A stretch of 64,000 bases of DNA, taken from positions 1 to 64,000 of the forward strand of contig MZZL01000130.1 of assembly GCA_002749535.1 (NCBI GenBank), in the 5' to 3' direction. Position 1 is the stretch's first letter. Each line of letters begins with the position of its first letter. The DNA comes from Apophysomyces variabilis (Eukaryota; Mucoromycota; Mucoromycetes; Mucorales; Mucoraceae). This document shows, piece by piece, positions 11,839 through 22,756 of this stretch. The notes under the pieces were generated by a model. The model was not told where the DNA came from, did not search any database, and saw nothing but the letters and a program-made list of their open reading frames with translations. The translations under genes and the position numbers were made by a program.

Positions 11839-12916
11839 GAGCTACTATTTAAATGGGAGCAGGTTGAAAGTTGGCCGTTGCTCGAAAAAAAAAAAGAGTC
11901 GGCCAAATTGGGACACTGCGAGGAGGCCGAATTTTCTTCTTTTTGCGTCATCAGTTTCTGTATTAAGGAAATGGCAGCGGAGCACTTTTGTTCATGCAAA
12001 ACCCTTTTCTTTTTTCACTCCTATACCACAGAAAGTTTGATTGCATCTCGTTTTTACGAACTGCATGCATCAATAAAAAAACACGGCTAGGCAGAAATGC
12101 GATAACGGTCCCTCCATGACCGAAGGATTCTGTAAGGCGTAGGCAGATCGTCGTGGGGATTTGCTTGGGAGCTAGACGGCTATCCTACGTGCTGACAACC
12201 GTTCTATCCTGCGTCGTACTAGACTTTAAGTTTTACTATTGCCTGGATAGGGCCGCTCTTCTGTCCCCATTGTTCTTCATCGTGCTCGTTCGAAAACGGG
12301 ATAGGATAAATTGCTCAGCTACGTAGTATTTTTAATCTTACGAGCTTTGTATCGTCAACCGTATCTTATGAGATACTCTGCTTCGCAAACATGACCATTG
12401 GTATCCCCACTTTTCGCTCCAGACATGACTTTGCGTCGCGAATTGTTATTGTAGCTATGCCGGCGCCCGTTTGCTCCCTTAGCACAACCCACCCTTGCGA
12501 AAAGGTAGACACTCTGATAAATGGCTCTGCTTTATCTATTCTATCTTCTTCAGCGCTGACAGTCTTTCTACCATAACCATGCTCGTGTCATAGTTGTTTC
12601 TCATGCATACATTCTGAAAATCGAATAAATATCAGTGTAAGATCTATACCATTGACTTTATCCTATTAGTTTCTTTTCGTCTTTACATGCTATTTGCAAC
12701 GGTTCGTTCCCTTTGTATTTGGGTCATCATTAGCAGTTCAAGCGTAAAAGCGAATCCAACCATTCAGCGACGTACAAGATGAATGCCTGGCATGGGATTC
12801 TATTTAAACAGCCAACTGATTTGTATGCTTTCCAGTAAGGATACTGAAAATCTTATCGTGTTGTAACGAACACCGACAGCACATAACTTTTCCCTTCTCC
12901 TGTTTACTTGGAGAAT
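11839..12916. other. LSM7 upstream region and unassigned DNA
   Basis: The first 200 bp should hold the LSM7 promoter. Frames of 60-119 codons at 11681-12090 mostly shadow LSM7 or lack motifs. 12100-12900 has GC close to the genes but no frame above 61 codons and no splice-consistent structure; it may be further decay of the element at 12917-14500. Confidence 0.4.
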
Positions 12917-14490
12917 TCACCATAATTTTCCTTTATTCTCGACTATCTTGTTAAGATCTTCAGTGTAATCATGTTCAGGGGAGTCAAACGGTCCCTGGTT
13001 CGCCATACGCTTGCTGTTGTCGTTTTGGCTTAACTTTATGATTGACAGATTGACAATTTTCGAATGCAAAGGTGGTGACACCGAAGAATACCTCTTCTCC
13101 CTTAAACCAGCCTTGTGGCTCAACTGCAGTTCTTCTATGGCCTTCAATGTTGCTCCTAACTTGCACTAAATATAAACAATTAACTGCTGTTTATATATCT
13201 ATGCTTAAATTCCACTGACTTTCAATGCCCAATAAAAGGAGACCGTCGAGGCAAGTAGGGCTCGGAATTTGACCCGACCCAGTTATAACCTTCCCGGTTA
13301 AGACCCGCCCATTTCAGTTCCTCTTTGTCATCAAATGATGGAAGTGTCTTCAACACGTCTTCCCGCCATAATTCGTAAATGCCGTCATTGTCCGAAACAG
13401 ATCAGAGCTTAATAGATATTCCTGCATCGTCACATATAGTGGAATGGACCAAAAGATGAATAAACCGTACACCTATCGTATATTCGGCTCACAAGCGGCA
13501 ACTTCCCACAGTTTGTAACTCGCCAAGGGAGCTTTTTGCCAATTATAGGATTTAGAGACGTTCAATACAGAGATAACTGTAGGAAAAACATAAGTAAAAG
13601 TTTAAGCTCCCGCTTATAATAGTCAAACAGTCCCTTAGCAATTTAGAAACTGCAAGAAGTCGTCCGTTGTGCGCCCGAATATCTCACACCTGCGAGAAAC
13701 GCCAGCTTTTTTGTTTCTTACTTGCGGCTTGAAGGGAAAAGACTTTGACTTTCTTGAACACATTTAATGACCCGTATTTTATGACGTCTGCCATGCTTTG
13801 TAGCATGGCTAGAGCGCCAAACATTGCCTTTGTGATGGTCAAAGTTCAGCTTCGTTAAATCGGCATTGCCATACGCGCCGGAAACTTCCACAACAAGCAC
13901 TTCAACCTTCTGCAACTCCAGGAGCCTGATGACGCCGTCTGCCTTGTAGCAGTGACGGTAATCTCTAAGCCTTGTTGCTGCTTCAGCTTGTTTATTCATC
14001 GGCAACAACTGCTCTTCCTGGGGAAAAACCCTCAGTCAAACTTTCCAAATTAATCCTCAGAAATGCAGGATGCGAGAACGCTGACAAACGGGTAAACAAG
14101 CAGTGTGTTGAACGCTGCCTCAGAGTGGTCAACGGGCACCTTCGTCTGGTAAAGGGCGAGACTACATGAAAGGTGAACATTTTGTTTTTAATAACGAAAG
14201 CCTCTTTGAATCCCTGCTGATTCTTACGCGGCCGTGAACAGGGTTCTCAAGGATCTGTGCTTGTTCGAACGCCACATCTTTGACGTTATTGGTTGGCACA
14301 AGCTTGATGTTGGCCTTGAGATCCGTGAGGCACGTCTGTAGTAAGAAAGTAATCAAGAAAATGCTTTAATATGCAATGTGTCTCAATCTGATATTTTTCA
14401 TCTTGCTTACGCTGTCAAACACACGATCTATGTATGGGCAAAATGTCTCGTGTAAAGGGAATGCACCGATTTCCCCACCTAGGCGTTGCC
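12917..14490 (-). pseudogene. Decayed multi-exon gene of an uncharacterised family
   Basis: Fragments of one minus-strand gene can be followed, all broken. In transcript order: GGEIGAFPLHETFCPYIDRVFD ending at a GTAAGC donor near 14413; TDLKANIKLVPTNNVKDVAF (about 14320-14240) ending HGR at a GTAAGA donor; VPVDHSEAAFNTLLVYPF followed by stop codons (about 14130-14050); then a long conserved-looking block QLLPMNKQAEAATR and EVLVVEVSGAYG with FDHHKG (about 14010-13826). After HHKG the frame shifts by one base to MFGALAMLQSM and continues to FKKVKVFSLQAA at a donor near 13720. Further frames at 13147-12917 may be the 3' end. The block structure resembles a multicopy protein family that I recall as common in Mucoromycota but cannot name. 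Not functional as it stands. Confidence 0.5.
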
Positions 14491-14501
14491 GTCGATATTC
14501 G

Positions 14502-15400
14502 TCAAATAGTTGACGAGGGAAAGCGGGTACACCCTTCTTTGGCTTGAATTGCAGCCTCCATTCTTCGAGGCATGCTTTATAGCAGGCTCTGCAGCTCAAC
14601 GAATGTGATTTTCTGCCATTCCTCGTGAAGAACTGCAACCAGTTGTTCAGCGTTACGAAGATGGGCTCTTCGGTCTTTGATACGCCTTTCCAGCGCATGC
14701 CACAGATGCTCACTGGGGTTACGATCTGGACTTTGGGCCGGCCAGTCCATCCATTGGATGACATTTTCTTTTTTTCCAATTCTGGTAAGCTCACGTTATG
14801 GGCAGGGGCGTTATCTTTTCGGAAAGCAAAAGCTGCCTTCACTTCTTCGCTTATATCTGTCAACGAGGAAAGGAAATGGTCATATAGGCATCTGGTGTAC
14901 CTCTCCTGGTCAACAGTATCATGTAAGACGACCAACGGCCCACGCGCTCCTGCCCAAAGAGCAGCTCCGGACCATAGCAGCACCCAAGCTGAACTTTCTT
15001 GTGTTTAGAATGTTTCCTGATATCGCTCGCCTTTATTCGAATCATGAAAACACCGGTATTATTTGCATGTCCATACCGTGTAGCAAGATTCATCTGACCA
15101 TATGGCGTGGCATTATGGCTTCACGGTTCAGTGACGATGCTCGCGCGCAAACTAGAGCCGGGTTTGGTTGTGTCTGGTGTCAGGGCAGGTTTCTTTGCTG
15201 ACTTGTACGATCTGAAACCTTCACCGCGTAGGTACTTTGTGATCGTGTCCAAATGAACGTTGACTCTGGCTGCCACTGTCGCTTCCCGATGATAGAGGAA
15301 GGAACTGCTTTGGCTCGCGCCTCATGTCTCATGCTTAAACGAAGAGAGTGAACGTACGTTGCGGCCAACTTCTTCCACTCTACTAAACAAGTCTTCCGAA
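14502..15400 (-). mobile_element. Broken Tc1/mariner-type transposase remnant
   Basis: All three catalytic acids of a DD34E-like transposase are readable, but in different frames or around stop codons. An HTH-like stretch (EATVAARVNVHLDTITKYL) lies near 15280-15220. The first Asp is in AIWSDESCYTVW near 15090, between stop codons. The second is in RKDNAPAHN (about 14815), after LLWSGAALWAGARGPLVVL. The Glu is in SPDRNPSEHLW (about 14710) in another frame, entered after a one-base deletion in the A-rich stretch at about 14770-14784. An in-frame TAA interrupts SLL-SMPRRMEAAI before the terminal TGA at 14504-14502. I could not find the terminal inverted repeats. The element is dead and directly abuts the decayed gene below it. 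Confidence 0.8.
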
Positions 15401-16107
15401 TGCTTTAATCACTACATTGATGGTGAAGCTTAGAATGCCCATTTGGTCTGGCATCGTCTTGCCGGGAGCCCTATACTTATAAAACGCGCTTATGCCAGCA
15501 CGGTGAAAGTCTGAGAGCTGTGCGGCAGCTCTGAGGGAAGAAAAGCTATAATAAGAATTGAAAAGGTGTCAAAAATCAGCCTGAGCATTTCCTTTCTCTT
15601 TGTGTTGTTTCTCATGTGTATCTTTCATATGATCACATTACTAAACCTCTCTGGGAAATCAGCTAGTCTATTATGGCATTCCAAAGTCCTTAGATGATAT
15701 CATGTCACCTGTGAAGCCGAATACGGACGGATGTCTGTCTCTTTTTATTGCCGAGTATAATCATATGAACATATTGCTTAACAGTGATCATCACTTTCTA
15801 CATCTCGACATACTCTCCTTGAATACAAAGAGTTGCTTGCAAAGTGGTAGACATCAGGCTTGCTGTAGAAGGTAGATTGCCTTTTGTTTTGATATATACA
15901 TATTTATATCCCTTTTTTGCTTTCTGTTTTGTTTATCCACGGGTTACAAATCATGAGCCCTTTTTTTTCTTTTTGGTCTTTTATCAACTTTTTGTCCTTC
16001 AATATCCTTTTTTTTTCTTTTTCTACAAATGTTGTTCCGGCGAACTTTGGCAAAAGCTATTCCATTTACTTTACTAGTTTAACCATCTCTTTTACGTTAC
16101 ATGCTTA
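15401..16107. other. Intergenic region upstream of the Q/P-rich gene
   Basis: No coding signal. The final 200 bp are strongly pyrimidine-rich on the plus strand (CCTTTTTTGCTTTC, CCCTTTTTTTTCTTTTTGG, CTTTTTTTTTCTTTTTC), typical of promoters and leaders in this window. Confidence 0.45.
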
Positions 16108-16878
16108 ATGGAGGCACCGTTTCCTCAACAACAACAGCAACAACAAGCACAAATAACAGCAGAGTCAATACATAGAACGCCACAGCAGCCAGCGGTCAAC
16201 GCGACGCAACCAACAGCACTTTCTACACAGCAGCAACAACAGACACCTTCCGGAAGTGATCCTTCACAAGGCTCAGGAGGCATATTTCAAGGATTTAAAC
16301 GCTTGGTTCGAGAAGCTGTCCAACGTCCGCAGCAGACCATCCCACCTCCTCCAGGGCTCCCCTTTCATATTTCGCCTTTGATGATTCCCCCACTTCTCCC
16401 ACCCACAGAAGAACAACTCGCACAACAACACCACCCGGCTAACATGATGATGCCCACGCCAACCACTCCTGTCGCTGGTATGCCATATACTCCCGGAGCC
16501 ATGCATCCCTCCATAGTCAATCCCTATCCGCCCATACAGACGCCCTATCTTCCCGCAGCCGTACTACCAAACGCGATGATGTCGCAGTATCCTTATCCTT
16601 TCCATCAGCAGCCTTACCCTTACTACCAGCATCCAGCGACCATGATGCCGTTTGGAAATATATACGAACCGAATTATCACTATAATCACTATCCCGAAGC
16701 TGCCTATCCATACCATGCTTATCCGTACCATCACCAGTCGCCCTTTGGCTACGGGTATCCTTCTCCCTACGGTATGATGCCCGGTCATTTTCCCATGCCA
16801 TACTACGATCCCAATCTGTTCTCTAAACCTAACTACATTAGCGCTGTAAAAGATCTTTGGCAAAGCAATCTCGTTTAA
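16108..16878 (+). CDS. Q/P/Y/H-rich low-complexity protein, uncharacterised
   Basis: A single open exon of 256 residues that I do not recognise. Residues 6-13 and 46-50 are polyglutamine runs. Residues 57-70 are the only plain segment (GGIFQGFKRLVREAV), probably an amphipathic helix. The rest is Pro/Tyr/His/Met-rich with loose repeats of the form Y-P-Y and H-Y (YPYPFHQQPYPYYQHP; YPYHAYPYHHQSP). It ends with a more ordinary NYISAVKDLWQSNLV. Composition suggests an intrinsically disordered, possibly RNA- or condensate-associated protein, but this is only inference. The start is the first ATG after a pyrimidine-rich leader; codon use looks normal for the window. Confidence 0.7.
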   Translation: MEAPFPQQQQQQQAQITAESIHRTPQQPAVNATQPTALSTQQQQQTPSGSDPSQGSGGIFQGFKRLVREAVQRPQQTIPPPPGLPFHISPLMIPPLLPPTEEQLAQQHHPANMMMPTPTTPVAGMPYTPGAMHPSIVNPYPPIQTPYLPAAVLPNAMMSQYPYPFHQQPYPYYQHPATMMPFGNIYEPNYHYNHYPEAAYPYHAYPYHHQSPFGYGYPSPYGMMPGHFPMPYYDPNLFSKPNYISAVKDLWQSNLV

Positions 16879-17631
16879 ATGAGGACCCAAAACATACTTA
16901 CTTGACCTTGACCCCTATCTTTTACATAGAAAAGCCCTCTTTTCTCTTTCCATTCAATTTTCCAGACCCTGTAATGACGAATAAATATTCTATTCTTTTC
17001 TTGTTTTTTTTTTCATTGTTTTTCAAGGAACAAAAGCCAGTCAGAAAAGGGCGCTTCCATCCATAGGAGATATCATGGTATGTTCGTTTTTTGGTGACAT
17101 TTCAAATTTTATCGTTTTTCTCTGTGATAAATTCTATATGGAGCAAACCCGTATTTGTCAGGTCATATCTTTCCATTGTGGAGTTGATCTCGTGCAGCAC
17201 AAGGAAATAGCTAAACTTATAGAAGTGCATGTATGCATACTAATGGGAGATTCGCTCTTCATTTTACTTTGTCTCGGTTGCAAATTTGGGTGACAGATCA
17301 AAGTGCAATTAGCAGGAAATTTTCACACGGATCACATACACACCTTCGTTTCCAGTCTATAGCAATTCTGTATTTTTTTTTCTTTTGCCGGCATGCTGTA
17401 AATATGCCGACATGCCGTCACACAAAGAAAGATGTGCCATCGTGTTCACACTTCTTTAATGCAGTATTGTAGACTACATGAACACTACCGAACCTAACAT
17501 AAATAATTCAGAGTTCATTTGGGTTTCTGCCGTTTGCCTTTTTTTCTTCTCTTTTTTGTATCTTATTCACTTATGCTCTGCATCTCAATTTTGTGTAAGA
17601 TAACAAAGCAGAAATCGGTTCTAAAACTATT
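16879..17631. other. Intergenic region upstream of CotH-like gene B
   Basis: No supported gene. A T-rich stretch at 16995-17030 probably belongs to the 3' UTR of the Q/P-rich gene. I see no TATA box close to the CotH gene B start, unlike copy A; CTTTTTTTCTTCTCTTTTTTG at about 17538-17558 is the pyrimidine tract nearest to it. Confidence 0.45.
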
Positions 17632-19658
17632 ATGTTTAACGCCTCCTTAGTGATAAGCTTGATCGGTCTAGTGAGCTGTGGTAATATAACCTACAGTGTC
17701 ATTATTTCTGCCGAAGAAGGAGAAACAGTGGCGGTAGTTGTCGATCAAACGCCCTATCCGTTACTGGTATCCTCGGCATCCTCTATCCTTTATACTGGGG
17801 AAGCACCAGAAGCCACCCAAGAATATCATTATGCCAAATTTGTCGGCAGTAATGCGACAGAAGCGGAAGCCATCATGCGCCATCCTGTCCAAGCCGATAC
17901 ACCCAACGAATTCTATAATCGAACAAGTAACGGTGCAGAACCAGCACCCCGTCTTCCCATCCTATTGCCTCCCTTACCAAACGTGGATCGTATCCAATCC
18001 AGTCCCCATCTACATAATCAGATCGTCACGCTCCACTTTGAGGCCGATCCTTCCCAGATTGAATTGCTGCATCAGAATGCCACCAATAACAATACCGTAA
18101 AAGTCATCTGTAACATGACACGAATTACGTAAGCAATAAGCGACATGCGCACTCCTATGGATCGACATGACCAAAAAAGAAAAGCCTTGCATTGACCATA
18201 TTTAACTTTCCTAGTTTGAACGGAATACAGACGTTCACAGATGTGCGACTCAAGCTGGGTGGAAGAAGTACACGCTATTTCCCAAAGCTACCCTATAATA
18301 TCAAATTTCCTAAGAATCAAACCTTGGCCGGCTATCGTCGTTTCAAGTTACGTGCTCTAGCATCCGATCCATCCTATCTTCGTGAAAAGATTGTTTACGA
18401 TGTCCTCCAGTCCACAGGTGTACCGACCAGCGACTTTTCGTTTGTCAGGTAAGCTCCTAGAATTTAGTCTGGATCTGTCCAATTCCCTTATAAACACTTT
18501 GTTCATAATCACTTTGATTTCTTTTATCTCAGGGTGTTTATTAACAAAAGAGCGTATGGCCTCTTTGGATTAGTGGAGGTCTACCGAAAATCATGGCTCA
18601 AGAATGAATTCAATGGAGGACGCAAGAAATTTGACGTTGGCATATTCTACAAAGCCATGTATTACTCCAACAGCAACAATCTACGGTCCGACCTGGTCTA
18701 CCGAGGAGACAATCAATCCCTTTACGCAGATGGCTCTTATTACATTAAAACGAAGCCTAAGAAGGGCCAACTAAGAGATTATACGCGGTTGATGGAATTC
18801 ACGCGATTCCTTGCTAACGCTTCTTCTTTGGATGGACAAAATGTTGTCCGTGAGTGGGAAAAGCAGATCAGTACCCAAAGTGTAGTGCGAAAGTAAGTGT
18901 GATCCGTTAGGTTTTCCCTTAGGGGCTTTATATAGAACTCATGTTCCATCCAAAGTATGGCCGTGGAAATCGCTCTGGGCATGAGCGATGGTTATATCAC
19001 TAATTCCAACAATTACTACCTGTATGAAGATCGAAAGTACAATCAGCTCGTGTATATCCCGACGGACCTAGATCTTTCTTTGGGATCCACTTTTGCCAAT
19101 CTCTCCGCTATGTTGAGCGGCAATTACAGCCAATACCCTGGTATGTCCTTGAACCGGCCACTGATTCAAAAGTTACTAGAAGCAGAGCCGCTTAAGGAGG
19201 CGTTTGAACGAGTGCTTATTCAGCTTTGCAATAAGACCTTGGCTCCTACCATCATCAATCGCTATGTGGCCGCGTTGGCCGGCTTGATTCGCGAGGATGT
19301 CGCTTGGGACAAAACTTTGCCACGGGCTGCCAGCAATGGCTGGCTCGACGTGGCGCCCCAGCTGCTACAGATTCAACCGGACGATCTCCCACCTCCTTTC
19401 GATTACAACACCTCTGGCGATATGATGCAGCGGTTCATCAATGATAATGTGACATTTGAACAGGCTTTGAGCGGACCCACGGGCCATATTTCCCTTGCCG
19501 GTGTTAGCGAATGGATCACTCGCCAGAGAGAAGCTGTTTTAAGCTACTTTGGTTATCACCGTACCAAAGGAAAAGGAAACACTTGTGGAAGACGACATGC
19601 TCGAAAGTTCACGGCTGAAAGAATACGAGCCGAGCTGCAACAATGGCAGAACAAATGA
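17632..19658 (+). CDS. CotH kinase-like secreted protein, copy B
   Basis: Second CotH-family gene, divergent in orientation from copy A and 10.3 kb away. Exons 17632-18128, 18215-18448, 18533-18892 and 18956-19658 give 597 residues with consistent phases. Exon lengths 497, 234 and 360 nt equal those of copy A, whose signal-peptide exon is split in two; here it is one exon. Signal peptide: MFNASLVISLIGLVSC. Shared blocks with copy A include NITYxVI, LQTFTDVxLKLGGRS-type (here GIQTFTDVRLKLGGRST), LAGYRRFKLRAL, YGLFGLVEVYRKSWL, GMSDGY, NNYYLYEDRK and the acidic PTDLDLSLGS. The C-terminus differs: it is basic (RRHARKFTAERIRAELQQW) rather than Ser/Thr-rich, with no GPI signal. Role in spore coat or surface is inferred from the family; nothing here demonstrates host interaction. 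Confidence 0.9.
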
Positions 19659-20152
19659 ATCATGCCCAACAGATCATCGCTTTTATAACAATAGGCTGTT
19701 TCTGACGATGGCCTCAATAAAAACTTTGCCCTCTGTTGCTATCAGAAAGGTCCTTTTTTTTTTCTCTCTTTGAATCAGAGTATGACTACATTGCAACTAT
19801 ACTCTGTTTCGATCTCATCATCTATGCTAACTAGATATGCCAATGTTGTTTCGTTTTGCTGAATGATCTTATAATGTCATATCTTCGGGAGAAGTTTGTA
19901 GGGTACTTTACTAGGATCAATAAAGAATGGTATTTAAATCAGTATGTGCTGCAGGTGTTCGAGAGGGAGAGAGAAGGTTGACCTTATCGTACAAGATGCC
20001 TTACTTCTTCATGTTGGCTGATTCTGTTTGCTATCCGCAACGGCACTCCGACCATAAAGCATCAAATCGCGCAAGATGGGACCTTTTTCTTTTATCAAGT
20101 TTCTTCTTTTATTTTTCTTCAAGTCGTTTAGCATTATGCAACGCGGATTATC
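19659..20152. other. Intergenic spacer
   Basis: 494 bp, no gene. Contains the probable 3' UTR of CotH gene B (CCTTTTTTTTTTCTCTC at 19751) and a pyrimidine-rich leader (CCTTTTTCTTTTATC, TTTTATTTTTCTTC) just before the next start. Confidence 0.45.
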
Positions 20153-22480
20153 ATGATTCCTCCAACACGCATCTTATATCTCGATCGAACCAAGAAAGAG
20201 ACGACAGCCCATGCAATGACCAACCTCCCATTCATTGAACGAGAACCATATGATGCTGTCGTAGGCTCTCCTGATCGGGAGAACATGAGCACCGCCGACC
20301 TTGCCAAAGCTTTCGCCGCGTCTTACTCTGCACTTCAGGTAGCCCACTTGGGAAAACCCGCATAATTAAAAGGAAAAAAATGTGCATAGGCGAACGGTTA
20401 TCTTAACATTTTGCCTTTGAATTCAGTTGGAAAAGTGGGCGGCCGAGATTATCCGTAGAAAGCGTCGTTTTCGGTTTTCATTGTTTGATTTTATCGATGC
20501 TTTGGTCGAAACCAACGAGCCAGCTCTTCTCGGACCCTACCATGCCTTATCCATTGCCACAGCGTCTGTTGTCTCGATCGATGTACTATTATTACACGCC
20601 CCATCGGCATGGTTGCTATCGCAATGCCAAACCCTTTACGAAGACCCTACGCATCGTCCTTGGTTGCAAGGTAAGTATCAGACGAAGGCTTTCCCAGGAA
20701 ATGGGACGTTGATGTATCTATATTTTTTTGTTGTCTGGAATCTAGACTACCTCAGCTCTATGATTCTTCTTTCCGAAACATTGGATAGCAAAGATGAACG
20801 GGAAAAAGTAGGCGAATTATTGGAGAATCTATTGAGAGACGGCCGGCAGCAATTTGGACAATGGAAGTAAGTAGCCCACCTAGGAAGAAATAGTGCAGAA
20901 TGGCAAAAACTATATTTCCTTTTTCTTGGATCTGACCAACTCTCAACCATATCTTTCGTGCGTCTGTTTTCTTTTTGTTTTGCTTTCTTTTCTTTAAAGG
21001 GAACCTGTTGTATCCGAGTCGATCTTTGTCTATTATCTACGCACGCTTCAAGATCCACCCGATCCTAGGATGCTCACACCCATACAAGGTCGACGTCTTG
21101 GTATGCTTGAATGGGATCGTTTCTGTTCTTTAGCGGATCGTTCTTCGTTAGTCGAGCTCAAGGATTGGATGGCTGCGAAAGAAATGGCGAGTAAGTGCCT
21201 TGATTTCTAGTAGTACCCTTTATGAAGTTAGCTTCTTTATCTTGGAGGAACTAACACATGATCCCCTTAGTGATAGAGATAGAGGATGGCCATCCCCCTA
21301 ATCCTAATAGTATGCTGGGATCCCGCGCGATGGGACTCACTGTGTTTGCGCAGTGGTTCAAGGAATTCACGCTGTCTACTGATAATCACGAGACTTGGCC
21401 AAGTTTTCTGGAAGTTGCTTTGGATATACACGAACGGTCTTTTCCTGAGGTGAATTGAACGTGAAACAAAATGAAAAATTTGGCGATACTTATATTTATG
21501 GAAACAAAAGGAGGGTTACCTTCATCCTGCCTGGATCTTTCTTTTTCATAGGGGATGCAAAACATTAGTGACACGTACAGACCAGGGGATGGTACAGGCC
21601 ATTGGTTTGTTGGAAAGTTTAAACCATGCTTTGATGGATACTCTCAACAACAAAAGGGAGACGAGACAGATAGTGATAGTATTGACGTGGGTACAGATCA
21701 TGTTGCATTGTCTGGGAGAAATGCTGGGTCTTGATTACGTTCAATGGTTTCAGGTACCCAGAAGAGAAACAAACAAAAGTTTTCGGAGAGAACTAAATGT
21801 GCCGTTGTATGTTTATGTAGTCTATGTTTGTTCAATCAGAGACAATGTGTCTTCATTCTGAAAAGATGGTTCAAACGTGGATCAAGGCGTTAGAACTGAT
21901 GATTGCCTATGATATGCCTGCTATTTTACAGGTAAAAAAAGAAGAGGGGGGGAACATGGTCTTCTGTTATCTTATTCCATATGCTTTTAGATTCATATGA
22001 AAGCTCTAATGGGACATTCGAAATTATCTATTCAGGGTTATCTTGGGATGGTCAAAGCACGAATCCTGGAACTTGGGGTAATTTAATCCAAAAGAGAAAA
22101 ATGGTTGGGGTTAAAAATACGCGTTCCTTTAGTTGGATGCTTTGGTAAGACAGTACCCTCGTTCCATGATCCATCCCCTAGGTCAAGTCCATTCCGCTTC
22201 CGGAAAAGAAGGCAAAACGCAGGACCACAATTGTAGGGATACCAGGAGTAGGGATGCATCCACGGATATTGTGGATCCTATAGTCCAAGAGTATGCGAGG
22301 ACACGTACAATTCCCAAAACCCTATGGGAAGATACCATTTTTCGTGCACGGTGGTTTCGCATGACCTTTTTACCCACGTTGTTTGCTTGGTCAGCGCCAA
22401 CACCTCTTCTTGCACTAGCCAAAACGGAATTAATAGCAGACCTCAGAACAAAAGGAAAGATACCCGATGCAATGACATAA
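20153..22480 (+). CDS. Uncharacterised nine-exon protein, helical, possible FANCA-like C-terminus
   Basis: Exons 20153-20338, 20427-20670, 20746-20866, 21000-21190, 21271-21449, 21511-21753, 21821-21931, 21991-22077 and 22133-22480 join in phase to 569 residues (ATG at 20213 is an alternative start). I do not recognise the whole protein. It is helix-rich and Leu/Trp-rich with no transmembrane segment. The C-terminus FRARWFRMTFLPTLF followed by LIADLRTKGKIPDAMT resembles the closing pattern I associate with fungal Fanconi-anaemia group A proteins; this is a weak recollection and the length is much below vertebrate FANCA. Exon 6 needs the acceptor at 21510; the more T-rich acceptor at about 21552 would give the wrong phase. 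Intron 20671-20745 is 75 nt and stop-free, so its retention would keep the frame. Confidence 0.6.
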
Positions 22481-22615
22481 CTCAAGAAAAAAAAAGGAAA
22501 ATAGAGCGTTCATTTATTTTATTTCATCAGAGTAAAAGAATAGAAGAAAGAAAACAGCTCGAACAAAGAAATATGGGAAACTAAAGAGAATAAAGATAGA
22601 GTAAAGTGATAGGGA

Positions 22616-22655
22616 GCGTGCGTGTGTGTGTATGTGTGTGTGCGTCTGTGTGTGA
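22616..22655. repeat. (TG)n microsatellite in convergent spacer
   Basis: Imperfect TG/CG/TA-interrupted repeat between the ends of two converging genes (22480 and 22757). Alternating purine-pyrimidine sequence. Confidence 0.8.
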
Positions 22656-22756
22656 ATGAAAAAGAGAGAATGAGAGTAAAAGAAAGAAAAAAAACCGATG
22701 CTACTAGTAGACGTGCACGAAATAGTGTGAAGTTATATTACTTATTTTTCTCTCTT

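Noticed and set aside
14366..14983. 205-codon minus-strand open frame as a single protein
   Set aside because: Its first half is transposase in the DNAPAH frame, the middle is the transposase in a wrong frame, and the last part belongs to a different decayed gene. It is a chance read-through.
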